Part shown: positions 1-5,632 of the stretch, in pieces | Layout of the letters: each line of letters starts with the position of its first letter | Position numbering within the stretch: the stretch's first letter is position 1 | Assembly (NCBI GenBank): GCA_902485915.1 | Contig: CABTMH010000197.1 | Span: 1 to 11,682, forward strand | From: an uncultured Oribacterium sp. | GTDB taxonomy: Bacteria > Bacillota > Clostridia > Lachnospirales > Lachnospiraceae | Length of the DNA: 11,682 bases | Direction of reading: 5' to 3' | The notes under the pieces: generated by a model | The model's database searches: none | Told to the model about the DNA's origin: nothing | What the model saw: only the letters and a program-made list of their open reading frames with translations | Made by a program: the position numbers and the translations under genes

Positions 1-49
1 CGAAGCGACCTCACTTTTGGGAGGTTTTGTCAAGTCTTTTTTGAAATTT

Positions 50-87
50 ATTTGTAAAAAATAAGACCCGCGCTTTCGCGCGAGTCT
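50..87 (-). terminator. Rho-independent terminator of the minus-strand toxin-antitoxin cluster
   Basis: Arms at 64-73 and 78-87 form a 10-bp GC-rich stem with one mismatch around a TTTC loop. Read on the minus strand the hairpin is followed by a T-rich tract (50-63). It lies downstream of the HigA-like gene and would end that transcript. Confidence 0.8.
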
Positions 88-252
88 AAATGTTAAGTTC
101 ACTACATTGGAGCCTGGCCCCAATGTCGCATGTTACTGTTCACTCGTCAACTGGACGTTGGGATATCGCTGATATTAAAAGAAATGCGTGGCATTGCCGA
201 GCGCATACTGGCACTTCATCAGGAAGGGAAGTATTCTTATTTTTCGGACACA

Positions 253-540
253 TCATGCCATCGGTCTGGCTTGGGAAACGGTAAGAGTCAATCCAAGATG
301 CTGGAAAATGTTTAACAAAGTTCCAAGATTAGGAGTTGTTTTGCAAGATTCAATTCTTGCAACAGAGGACTGAGGAATACCACACATGGCAGCGAGATCT
401 CGCTGGCTTAAGCCGAGTGCGTTTCGCTGCTCGACTATTGCAGTTACAATGGCTGCGATTTTCTCAGTCTCTTCCATGTCTTTTGCAATAACAGGATCGA
501 CTGCTTTTACGTGTTCTTTATAATTGTTCCAAGTTTTCAT
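253..540 (-). CDS. higA: HigA-like Xre-family antitoxin
   Basis: This 95-residue protein has a helix-turn-helix of the Xre/Cro type at about residues 43-66 (LGLSQRDLAAMCGIPQSSVA, then RIE), preceded by a helical N-terminal region (DPVIAKDMEETEKIAAI). That is the usual HigA layout. It should bind the operon promoter and neutralise a HigB/RelE-type mRNA interferase. Its ATG overlaps the TGA of the upstream toxin reading frame (ATGA at 537-540), which indicates translational coupling, and an AAGGAG lies about 11 nt upstream. The toxin it would pair with is broken (see the entry at 537-727), so this may be an orphan antitoxin. The HTH family call is firm; the HigA assignment rests on the coupled toxin remnant. 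Confidence 0.8.
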   Translation of the reverse strand: MKTWNNYKEHVKAVDPVIAKDMEETEKIAAIVTAIVEQRNALGLSQRDLAAMCGIPQSSVARIESCKTTPNLGTLLNIFQHLGLTLTVSQARPMA

Positions 541-727
541 AATTCACCGTTCTCCTTCCTGGACAGATAATCATCACGTTCACGCTTTGCTTTCTCAATT
601 TCCCGGCGAGGAGTCTTCTGAGACTTCTTACGGAATTGATGGCGTAGAACAAAGGTGTCTTTTTGGATTTTGGCGGAAAAAATATTCTGGTTTTTACAAC
701 CCCTATTGGGTCATAGCTCCATTTCAC
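537..727 (-). pseudogene. HigB/RelE-family toxin remnant, 5'-truncated and frameshifted
   Basis: The frame ending in TGA at 537-539 encodes a typical HigB (Gp49-like) C-terminus: KDTFVLRHQFRKKSQKTPRR followed by EIEKAKRERDDYLSRKENGE. Such toxins act as ribosome-dependent mRNA endonucleases. The upstream part of the same domain (WSYDPIGVVKTRIFF) lies in another frame. The two join at a run of six T on the minus strand (677-682), and a seventh T would restore one reading frame. The first half of the toxin is absent, because the sequence runs directly into the tail of the Phd-like gene. The product is therefore almost certainly inactive. A single-base sequencing error could explain the frameshift but not the missing N-terminus. 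Confidence 0.75.
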
Positions 728-923
728 GTCGCGCGGCCAATGCTTTCGCCTCCGCTTTCATACCCTCTCGTTCGTGCTCATGGATGCGCTCTCTTACTCT
801 GATGAACACTTCATCTTCGGTGTACCGGGTGGTGTCCACAGCAGACATATCCGCTTCGTCCAGCTTCAGCTCGATCTCGGTGAATTTGTTTTTCAAATCA
901 GAAACAGGTCGAATAGCAGTCAT
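711..923 (-). CDS. Phd/RelB-like antitoxin with apparent internal deletion and foreign tail
   Basis: This 70-residue ORF starts with ATG at 923, eight bases after an AGGAGG. It opens with TAIRPVSDLKNKFTEIE, the characteristic start of Phd/YefM-type antitoxins. It then jumps directly to LKLDEADMSAVDTTRYTEDE and VFIRVRERI, which resembles the C-terminal part of longer relatives in this family. The central part of the DNA-binding domain, roughly 30-40 residues in usual members, appears missing. The tail (REGMKAEAKALAARREMEL) is encoded largely by a 38-bp sequence repeated exactly at 2681-2718. The stop lies inside the HigB remnant, so the gene looks like a recombination product. It may be expressed but is probably not a working antitoxin. 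The family call rests on recalled motifs, not on a search. Confidence 0.65.
   Translation of the reverse strand: MTAIRPVSDLKNKFTEIELKLDEADMSAVDTTRYTEDEVFIRVRERIHEHEREGMKAEAKALAARREMEL
734..771. repeat. 38-bp exact direct repeat, copy 1
   Basis: This segment is identical to 2681-2718. Here, on the minus strand, it encodes REGMKAEAKALA in the tail of the Phd-like antitoxin. In the other copy it is read in a different frame. Confidence 0.9.
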
Positions 924-985
924 CTTTTCCGCCTCCTTTTGAAACCGCGAATTGCGACCAAGCAAACAAAAGGGTACCCGTATAA

Positions 986-1008
986 GCAGTTTCAACCACT
1001 TTTTCGGA
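986..1008. repeat. Short dispersed repeat, copy 1 (pairs with 4478-4500)
   Basis: The core GCAGTTTCAACCACTTTT matches 4478-4495 with one substitution, and TCG follows after a one-base length difference. Both copies lie upstream of minus-strand genes, the Phd-like antitoxin here and a prepilin at the other site. It may be a shared promoter or leader remnant; the function is unknown. Confidence 0.5.
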
Positions 1009-1022
1009 TACCCAATTATACT

Positions 1023-1391
1023 CTACAAATCCGACAGTGAAATTCGGTCGTATGCGCCATTTTTCTTATCTTCCGGATGTGGTTCCAGTCCGATAATTGT
1101 AATATCTTTCTGGTCTGGTCCATAAACCCAATACATTCTCATTGCACCACTAGTTTTATTTTCTAGATATGATTGCCACACTTTCATTCCATAACGTCTG
1201 GATAATGGCTCTATTTCATGGGTTTGAAGACTCGGATACCCAGGATCAGCCGACAACAGTTTTAAAGCCTTTCCCCATTTTATATACAACTGTTCTTCCT
1301 TCTTTTTTATATTACCGGAACGATATTTCTCCTGCAGATTCAACCAAAGTTCCTGCATTTCAGGAATTCCCATTCGTATATTGAAATTCAT
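1023..1391 (-). CDS. Probable RelE/ParE-superfamily toxin
   Basis: This 122-residue protein is encoded 12 bases downstream of a small AbrB-like gene, in the usual antitoxin-then-toxin order. The start ATG follows AAAGGA at good spacing. The C-terminal half shows a RelE-like pattern: KALKLLSADPGYPSLQTHEI, then WQSYLENKTSGAMRMYWVYG and DITIIGLEPHPED. These are consistent with the conserved beta strands and basic/aromatic residues of small mRNA-interferase or gyrase toxins. The N-terminal third is helical and charged (LQEKYRSGNIKKKEEQ), as in ParE/RelE proteins with two leading helices. No catalytic set can be assigned with certainty. The gene appears intact. The toxin role is inferred mainly from gene pairing, size and fold pattern. 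Confidence 0.6.
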   Translation of the reverse strand: MNFNIRMGIPEMQELWLNLQEKYRSGNIKKKEEQLYIKWGKALKLLSADPGYPSLQTHEIEPLSRRYGMKVWQSYLENKTSGAMRMYWVYGPDQKDITIIGLEPHPEDKKNGAYDRISLSDL

Positions 1392-1403
1392 TTCTTATTC
1401 CTT

Positions 1404-1643
1404 TTAAAAATCTGACAGGTCAATAGCCGGTGAAACATCGCCTCTCTTAAAGTTGCTTACTGCACGATCCATATCTGCCAGAGTTTTGGTTGAAACACTC
1501 TCTGGTACTGCCAGTTCCCGAGGTTCCAGAATAATGCAGCCATTTCCGTATTCTTTTACATTGTAATACTGATAGGCAGCTCCTCTGAGCGTAATTCTTT
1601 TTTTGTTATCAAGATGAGCAACATAATCTTTCGTTGCTTCCAT
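1404..1643 (-). CDS. AbrB-like small antitoxin
   Basis: The 79-residue product begins at ATG 1643 with AGGAGG eight bases upstream; the in-frame GTG further upstream overlaps the ribosome-binding site and is rejected. The N-terminal 45 residues (KDYVAHLDNKKRITLRGAAY, then YYNVKEYGNGCIILEPREL) resemble a swapped-hairpin AbrB/MazE-type DNA-binding domain. The acidic tail (RAVSNFKRGDVSPAIDLSDF) would suit toxin binding. It sits immediately before the RelE-like gene and behind a near-consensus promoter with a palindrome at the transcription start, as expected of an autoregulated antitoxin. The AbrB-fold call is moderate. The operon arrangement is directly visible. Confidence 0.6.
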   Translation of the reverse strand: MEATKDYVAHLDNKKRITLRGAAYQYYNVKEYGNGCIILEPRELAVPESVSTKTLADMDRAVSNFKRGDVSPAIDLSDF

Positions 1644-1670
1644 TATCAACACCTCCTACGCAAACATTCT

Positions 1671-1684
1671 GTGGGAAATCCCAC
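1671..1684. promoter_or_regulatory. Palindromic operator of the AbrB-like/RelE-like operon
   Basis: GTGGGAAATCCCAC is a perfect 14-bp palindrome. It lies just downstream of the predicted -10 box, about +4 to +17 of the transcript. This is a typical autoregulatory site for a toxin-antitoxin operon; binding by the AbrB-like protein is inferred. Confidence 0.6.
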
Positions 1685-1695
1685 CTCATGCTAGT

Positions 1696-1724
1696 ATGAT
1701 ACGCTTTCCCATATGATCTGTCAA
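1696..1724 (-). promoter_or_regulatory. Sigma-A type promoter of the AbrB-like/RelE-like operon
   Basis: On the minus strand TTGACA (1724-1719) and TATCAT (1701-1696) are separated by exactly 17 bp. This is one of the best promoters in the window and points at the small antitoxin gene about 50 bp downstream. Confidence 0.8.
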
Positions 1725-1773
1725 TCTACTTTCAAGCCAGGCCATCCTACAAAACTTTACGCTAGCTCGCTTC

Positions 1774-1868
1774 CTACACTATAGGGAGGCTACCATATAG
1801 CCCGGGCAAAATATCGTACACAAAAAGGCCACCATCTCTGGCAGCCATATCACGAAAAATACATCCCA
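1774..1868. repeat. ~95-bp direct repeat A, containing a terminator
   Basis: This segment aligns over its full length with 3058-3153, at roughly 80% identity by eye with one indel. Shared blocks include CACTATA, GGCAAAATAT, GTACA and ATCACGAAAAA. The two copies are in direct orientation and flank the metallopeptidase gene. Confidence 0.75.
1822..1846 (-). terminator. Rho-independent terminator of the metallopeptidase gene
   Basis: On the minus strand GGCTGCCA and TGGTGGCC form a stem with two wobble pairs around GAGA, followed by TTTTTGTG. It lies about 60 bp after the stop codon and is part of repeat A. Confidence 0.75.
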
Positions 1869-1905
1869 AAATTCCCGGGGCCTGGCCCAAGCCTCATGCC
1901 ACGCC

Positions 1906-2952
1906 CTAATACGTCGTTACATTCACACTGCCATATCCGCCGTAATCCGTCACCTTCGATTCATATCCCTGTGCACGCAGATCATGCACATCATAGCTTG
2001 CCGGGTCGATCATCTGCCCGTCGATGTAAAACTCATACGATGCACCGTACTTCTGCAGCATCTCCTCAAACGAGTGATGATACTCATAATCCGTCGAGAA
2101 CACTTCGGCGTAGCCCATCCGCATCAGCGTTCCATACATGTTCTGCACATAGGCTTCCGTCTTCGGACAGCAGCCCGTGAAATCATGCACGATGTTATCA
2201 AACACCGACGCGATAAACTCGTCAGGCTCCGACATGCCATACATCGAATCCTCCGCGAGCCCGGTATGTGACTGAAACGCTCCGGCTTCCTCTCTATACA
2301 GCTGCTCGAGCTCTGCCTCCGCGCCCGGAACATTGAACACATACATCGCCATAAAATAGTGCCCGAACTCATGATAGACCGCGCGATCGATATGTTCCTC
2401 CACGAGACTGATCCGCCGCGCCCCAGTGTCCGTCAAGCCCGCCGGCTGGATCGTCCCCTGCATCGGCAGCTCCTGATTCGTAATATACACCGTCCAGTCA
2501 TTGCCGTAAAACTGGCGCTTCAGAGCGTCCGTGCAGAGGATGAAATCCAGCATCCCCTCCACCTTCTGAAGACTCTCATCCGAAACGCCCGCATCCCTCT
2601 CGATCACCGGCTTCGAAAGATCGATTTCCCGGTAGGGCACCTCACGCCGGAACGCGATGTCCTGTCGCGTCTCTTCGCTTCGGCCAATGCTTTCGCCTCC
2701 GCTTTCATACCCTCTCGTCTCATATCTCGGCGTCGGAGCGTACGTCACTACCGTAAGGACCAGCAGCACCACACAGATCGCAGTCGCCAGCAGCGGACCG
2801 CATCCACCGCCCGAACGCCGTCTCCGGTAACCATTCGCCTGCTTCCGGTTTTTCCCCTCCAGCTCCGACCACAGCGCCTCGATATTCTCCGCCTGCCGGT
2901 TTTCCTTTCGACGACGGTCCTCCCGCCACCAGTCTCTGTCGTCTAAACTCAT
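1906..2952 (-). CDS. Membrane-anchored HExxH metallopeptidase, lethal-factor/PPEP-like
   Basis: The 348-residue protein starts at ATG 2952 (MSLDDRDWWREDRRRKENRQ), with GAAGG just upstream; a longer in-frame opening to 3210 crosses the neighbouring terminator repeat and is rejected. A basic N-terminus precedes one membrane segment at about residues 51-71 (LLATAICVVLLVLTVV), so the C-terminal domain should face outward. The zinc motif is HEFGH at 194-198, and the likely third ligand is E245 in PDEFIASVF. That spacing and sequence recall the lethal-factor-like (ATLF, M34) peptidases, which include the secreted Pro-Pro endopeptidases of clostridia. Residues about 79-91, in the linker after the membrane segment, are encoded by the 38-bp repeat. 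The substrate is unknown; nearby pilins are possible only by position. The metallopeptidase call is strong, the M34 call moderate. Confidence 0.75.
   Translation of the reverse strand: MSLDDRDWWREDRRRKENRQAENIEALWSELEGKNRKQANGYRRRRSGGGCGPLLATAICVVLLVLTVVTYAPTPRYETRGYESGGESIGRSEETRQDIAFRREVPYREIDLSKPVIERDAGVSDESLQKVEGMLDFILCTDALKRQFYGNDWTVYITNQELPMQGTIQPAGLTDTGARRISLVEEHIDRAVYHEFGHYFMAMYVFNVPGAEAELEQLYREEAGAFQSHTGLAEDSMYGMSEPDEFIASVFDNIVHDFTGCCPKTEAYVQNMYGTLMRMGYAEVFSTDYEYHHSFEEMLQKYGASYEFYIDGQMIDPASYDVHDLRAQGYESKVTDYGGYGSVNVTTY
2681..2718. repeat. 38-bp exact direct repeat, copy 2
   Basis: This segment is identical to 734-771. Here, on the minus strand, it encodes RGYESGGESIG in the extracellular linker of the metallopeptidase, in a different frame from copy 1. 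Confidence 0.9.
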
Positions 2953-3057
2953 CGTCTGCCTTCTTTCTGTACAGGTTCGTTGCTGCTCCCTAGATCTGAT
3001 CTCATACCTTATGATTTTACCACAAATTGACGTCACATTATATCGGAAGATCACTCC

Positions 3058-3153
3058 CTCCACTATAAGGAGACTACCATGTAGGCCTGGCAAAATATTG
3101 TACATAAAAAGGGCTGCCATCGCTGACAGCCCTATCACGAAAAACACATCCCA
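3058..3153. repeat. ~95-bp direct repeat B, containing a terminator
   Basis: This is the partner of repeat A (1774-1868), in the same orientation. It spans the terminator of the frameshifted pilin and the region just upstream of the metallopeptidase promoter area. A minus-strand TATAAT (3042-3037) lies next to it, with no good -35 box. Confidence 0.75.
3106..3133 (-). terminator. Rho-independent terminator of the frameshifted pilin gene
   Basis: On the minus strand AGGGCTG and CAGCCCT arms enclose a short loop and are followed by TTTTTATG. The same stem, AGGGCTG...GCCCTTTTT, recurs at 3832-3858. Confidence 0.85.
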
Positions 3154-3216
3154 CGGGGAGTGTGCACTTATTATGTTACGCCAACTCATAGGCGCTGTAA
3201 AACCATCCAAGTAAGG

Positions 3217-3634
3217 TTACGGTGTTGTTTCTGTTTCAGCTTTTGTTTTAACGCCTAAGCTCAAATGACACTGTGGATGTAGATATCCTTTATCACAATC
3301 ATATTCTATAGAATAACCATCCCCCTCTTCAAATGACACCCCGCATTTACCAGTTTTCATTTTGATTTTTTCACCGTCTAAACGCGTGATAGAAGTCCAG
3401 TCGTAATTAGGGTTTGAATGCCAATCAGTTTTAACGTTTGAGTTCTTTTTTCCTGTAGAAATATAATCAGCTTGAATTTCAGCATAATAAGCCCTCGCAT
3501 TCGCCCAGTCCGTAGCGACTTTCGCCTTATGTAATTGTTGTTTAAAAATCGGTATAGAAATCGCTACTAGCACCCCAAATGACGGCAACCACCACTAAGA
3601 GCTCCGCCAGGGTGAATCCTTTTTTCTTCTTCAA
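3217..3634 (-). pseudogene. Type IV prepilin with a one-base frameshift in the conserved N-terminal helix
   Basis: A GGAGG (3643-3647) precedes TTG at 3634, which opens KKKKGFTLAELLVVVAVI, a class III prepilin leader with cleavage expected after the G. One extra T in ATTTGGGG (around 3577-3580) then shifts the frame. Without it the sequence continues GVLVAISIPIFKQQLHKAKV in the 3217-3588 frame and runs about 100 residues to a normal stop. The globular part has two Cys at 'GKCGVS' and 'YDCDKGY' and one at 'PQCHL'. As written the product would end shortly after the leader, because the shifted frame is not pilin-like. The gene keeps its own terminator. It could be a true pseudogene, a silent donor copy or an assembly error. 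Confidence 0.8.
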
Positions 3635-3673
3635 AAATACCACCTCCGATTTTCACATTTCCGACCGAGGCTC

Positions 3674-3829
3674 TTATATTCTTTTGAGACTGGCCACCAT
3701 GTCATTCACTTCGTTCGTCTGCCGCGCCGCCAATGCCTCCGTCTTCACATCATCACGCCGCCTTTCAGTAAGGGCATCTTCCCTCAAGTTCCACGGAAAA
3801 CCGAGGTCTGTCCTAAACACTTCTTGCAT
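3674..3829 (-). CDS. Unrecognised 51-residue ORF carrying a degenerate form of the 38-bp repeat
   Basis: The ORF runs from ATG 3829 to TAA and encodes a charged peptide (MQEVFRTDLGFPWNLREDAL, then TERRRDDVKTEALAARQTNE and a short tail). The KTEALAAR stretch resembles KAEAKALAAR in the Phd-like antitoxin tail. There is no ribosome-binding site, and the pilin terminator hairpin sits directly before the ATG, so translation is doubtful. It may be the remnant end of a lost gene or a repeat that happens to be open. No function is proposed. The rest of 3640-3936 shows only this and the terminator. Confidence 0.25.
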   Translation of the reverse strand: MQEVFRTDLGFPWNLREDALTERRRDDVKTEALAARQTNEVNDMVASLKRI

Positions 3830-3831
3830 GC

Positions 3832-3858
3832 AAAAAGGGCTACCACTTTGGCAGCCCT
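3832..3858 (-). terminator. Rho-independent terminator of the minor prepilin gene
   Basis: On the minus strand AGGGCTGCCA and TGGTAGCCCT form a 10-bp stem with one wobble pair, followed by TTTTTGC. It lies about 80 bp after the prepilin stop. Its sequence is close to the terminator at 3106-3133. Confidence 0.85.
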
Positions 3859-3936
3859 ATTCGAGAATCATCTTCAAAAGGAAATCATCATTATGTTCTA
3901 CACTGACCAGAAGTGCTTCGTAACTCCCCATCCTTC

Positions 3937-4461
3937 TTACGGCTTTATTCCCGGTTTCATGGTTTTATTTGAATTCACGTTCATGATAACCTTTTCCAAC
4001 TTTCCCGATTCGTTATAAAAGAAAAGGATCATTCCATAGCCTTTTTGCCCTGTATCGCCGCCCGGTGCGGAACTCCCATTATTTAAAGCGGCATAAAAAG
4101 GTAAATCATCCCCCAGACCAGACCAGTTATTTCTTTTCCCACTTTTGATCACAACATTATAAACGGTAATGACATCAGGCACCTCAGAACCATAGTCCTT
4201 ATAGTTACAGGCAATTTTCCTACTTCCATCGTCATTATAAATTGTAAAACCTTTAGAATACTTAGGACGAGTAGCGTTATCCGGTGACATATGAAAAATC
4301 TGTGCTTCAGCATACGCCGCCCGAAGGTTTGCTACAGTCACCGCATCCCTGGCCCGCTCGATTTGATTGCTGAATATCGGTAAAGATATAGCTACCAGTA
4401 TTCCAATGATAGCCACCACAACCAGTAACTCAGAAAAGGTAAAACCTTTTCTATCTTTCAT
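3937..4461 (-). CDS. Type IV prepilin-like protein (174 residues)
   Basis: The start is ATG 4461, seven bases after GGAG; an in-frame upstream ATG (4491) would give an overlong leader. The protein begins MKDRKG/FTFSELLVVVAIIG, a short class III leader with cleavage expected before the F, conserved E5 of the mature protein, and the hydrophobic assembly helix. The helix continues SLPIFSNQIERARDAVTVAN. The remaining ~120 residues are a globular domain longer than that of the pilin at 6081-6470 and contain a single Cys (KIACNYKDYG). The prepilin peptidase and the PilB/PilC machinery would process and assemble it. It is monocistronic, with its own promoter and terminator, which suits a minor or alternative pilin. 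The family call is firm; the role is inferred. Confidence 0.88.
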   Translation of the reverse strand: MKDRKGFTFSELLVVVAIIGILVAISLPIFSNQIERARDAVTVANLRAAYAEAQIFHMSPDNATRPKYSKGFTIYNDDGSRKIACNYKDYGSEVPDVITVYNVVIKSGKRNNWSGLGDDLPFYAALNNGSSAPGGDTGQKGYGMILFFYNESGKLEKVIMNVNSNKTMKPGIKP

Positions 4462-4477
4462 CTCTATTCTCCATAAG

Positions 4478-4500
4478 GCAGTTTCAATCACTTTTCGAGA
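4478..4500. repeat. Short dispersed repeat, copy 2 (pairs with 986-1008)
   Basis: GCAGTTTCAATCACTTTTCG matches the copy upstream of the Phd-like antitoxin apart from one substitution and one indel. It falls in the leader of the minor prepilin transcript. Confidence 0.5.
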
Positions 4501-4528
4501 TCTATTTTACGCCTCCGATCTCCTGTTT

Positions 4529-4557
4529 TCAATATTATCCTATCATTGCGTTGTCAA
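4529..4557 (-). promoter_or_regulatory. Promoter of the minor prepilin gene
   Basis: On the minus strand a perfect TTGACA (4557-4552) is followed after 17 bp by TATTGA (4534-4529), a weak -10. It lies between the RES-like gene and the prepilin, so the prepilin need not depend on read-through. Confidence 0.55.
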
Positions 4558-4574
4558 CATCGTCCCTTCAAATG

Positions 4575-5327
4575 TTAACTTCGCATTCTCGCCAAACTAT
4601 TTGTAAAGCCGGCATGGCGTCGTTTATATTCAACAGTCTTCAGATAGTCTTCATGCATTTTCGTGCGAGCAATACGTTCAAACGAATACCCATATACTTC
4701 ACAGGATGGTGAATAATCAGATCCGGATGCACATACAACATCCGCTCTTTTTCGACCACCCAGATACAAATCGACTTCTCTTAATGACAATTTATCAAAT
4801 CCAGATTCAAAGAAAATAAAGTTTTCCCCTCTGTCGATTACCGAATTGTATACGATCGCATCTGGCTGCTCATCCATAATTTCTTGCATCAAAAGCGCAT
4901 CGACGTCAGACAACTTTTTCGTTTCTTCAAATTCACGAATGATTTCACCGATACCTATGTCTCGACCATCAATAATTTTAAGAGGCTTATATAGCCCAGT
5001 TGGAAAAGTACTCGACCCATCATCATAGGCCTTAAAAATCAAGTGATCTTGTGTTCCTCCATGCTTCAATGTTTCCTTCCGTGCCGTCTGATAACTGCCC
5101 GACCAGTATGATAAGCGATGATTTGGAAACAGCTTTGCATAGCGGCTATCTGCCACCGGAGTCCTAAGATTCTCAGCATGCAATTCCGATACCGTTTTTC
5201 CGTACATCCCCTCATCAAAGTTCACAAAACGGTAAAAAATAAACTCATCCGCATCAAACAGCGGCAATCTTTCATGATGCTGAGCATATCCCCCATAAGC
5301 CTGTGACTCAAACTCTCGTGTCCACAT
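4575..5327 (-). CDS. Solitary RES-domain-like protein (possible NAD-degrading toxin)
   Basis: The start is ATG 5327, with a strong AGGAGG six to seven bases upstream; 17 extra in-frame residues upstream are rejected. The 250-residue protein shows the three blocks expected of RES domains: R33 in FYRFVNFD, E85 after SYWSGSYQTARKE, and S162 in DAIVYNSVIDRGENFIFFE. RES toxins have an ADP-ribosyltransferase-like fold and consume NAD+; they normally follow a Xre-type antitoxin gene. No antitoxin gene adjoins this one. The C-terminal ~70 residues (KMHEDYLKTVEYKRR) are basic and unassigned. A promoter and a CACAT palindrome lie upstream, suggesting a dedicated repressor. The RES assignment is from recalled motif spacing and needs a profile search; otherwise it is a conserved hypothetical protein. 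Confidence 0.55.
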   Translation of the reverse strand: MWTREFESQAYGGYAQHHERLPLFDADEFIFYRFVNFDEGMYGKTVSELHAENLRTPVADSRYAKLFPNHRLSYWSGSYQTARKETLKHGGTQDHLIFKAYDDGSSTFPTGLYKPLKIIDGRDIGIGEIIREFEETKKLSDVDALLMQEIMDEQPDAIVYNSVIDRGENFIFFESGFDKLSLREVDLYLGGRKRADVVCASGSDYSPSCEVYGYSFERIARTKMHEDYLKTVEYKRRHAGFTNSLARMRS

Positions 5328-5373
5328 GATGTCCCTCCTATCATTCGTGTCGTTCTTATGAATCAAACTTATA

Positions 5374-5397
5374 CGCACATTTATGTGCGCACATGTG
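5374..5397. promoter_or_regulatory. Overlapping CACAT palindromes (putative operator of the RES-like gene)
   Basis: CGCACATTTATGTGCG at 5374-5389 is a perfect 16-bp palindrome. It overlaps GTGCGCAC (5385-5392) and CACATGTG (5390-5397), giving several GTGC/CACAT half-sites just downstream of the predicted transcription start. Binding by a repressor is inferred. Confidence 0.55.
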
Positions 5398-5409
5398 TTC
5401 TCTAATCAC

Positions 5410-5438
5410 TATATATTACGACTTCGAAAAAAATGCAA
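5410..5438 (-). promoter_or_regulatory. Promoter of the RES-like gene
   Basis: On the minus strand TTGCAT (5438-5433) and TATATA (5415-5410) are 17 bp apart. Transcription would start near 5403 and run through the CACAT palindromes. Confidence 0.5.
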
Positions 5439-5487
5439 GCAATTCATCGCAATATGTAGTATTTCATCATTCCACGCTACCACCGCC

Positions 5488-5513
5488 AATACTTTCATCT
5501 TCACATCATCACC
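5488..5513. repeat. Degenerate repeat copy (related to 3727-3757)
   Basis: The segment from CCGCCAAT through TCTTCACATCATCAC matches the repeat at 3727-3757 with a few substitutions, and more loosely the 38-bp repeat. It lies between the RES-like promoter and the headless pilin. Confidence 0.4.
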
Positions 5514-5535
5514 AGCTTCTTATACGTAAAAGCAA

Positions 5536-5574
5536 AGCGACGAGACTGAGCCACTGAGAATCAATCTCGTCGCT
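5536..5574. repeat. Perfect 10-bp inverted repeat
   Basis: AGCGACGAGA (5536-5545) and TCTCGTCGCT (5565-5574) are exact complements around a 19-nt loop. No long T tract follows on either strand, so it is not a convincing terminator. It lies 59 bp upstream of the headless pilin. Confidence 0.6.
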
Positions 5575-5632
5575 CCGTTTGAACATGTGTCCAGCCTTAA
5601 AAGCCTCCTGAGAAGATGATCGAATATCATAA

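Noticed and set aside
90..373. Three overlapping short plus-strand ORFs at the left end
   Set aside because: They overlap one another and the terminator or HigA gene, lack ribosome-binding sites and resemble no family I recognise. Only a GC-rich palindrome (CATTGG...CCAATG, 105-125) stands out there.
986..1008. CRISPR repeat end (GTTTCAAT-like)
   Set aside because: Only two copies 3.5 kb apart, with no regular spacing.
2953..3210. 86-residue N-terminal extension of the metallopeptidase
   Set aside because: It runs through terminator repeat B and a possible -10 box; ATG 2952 has a ribosome-binding site and precedes a sensible cytoplasmic tail and membrane segment.
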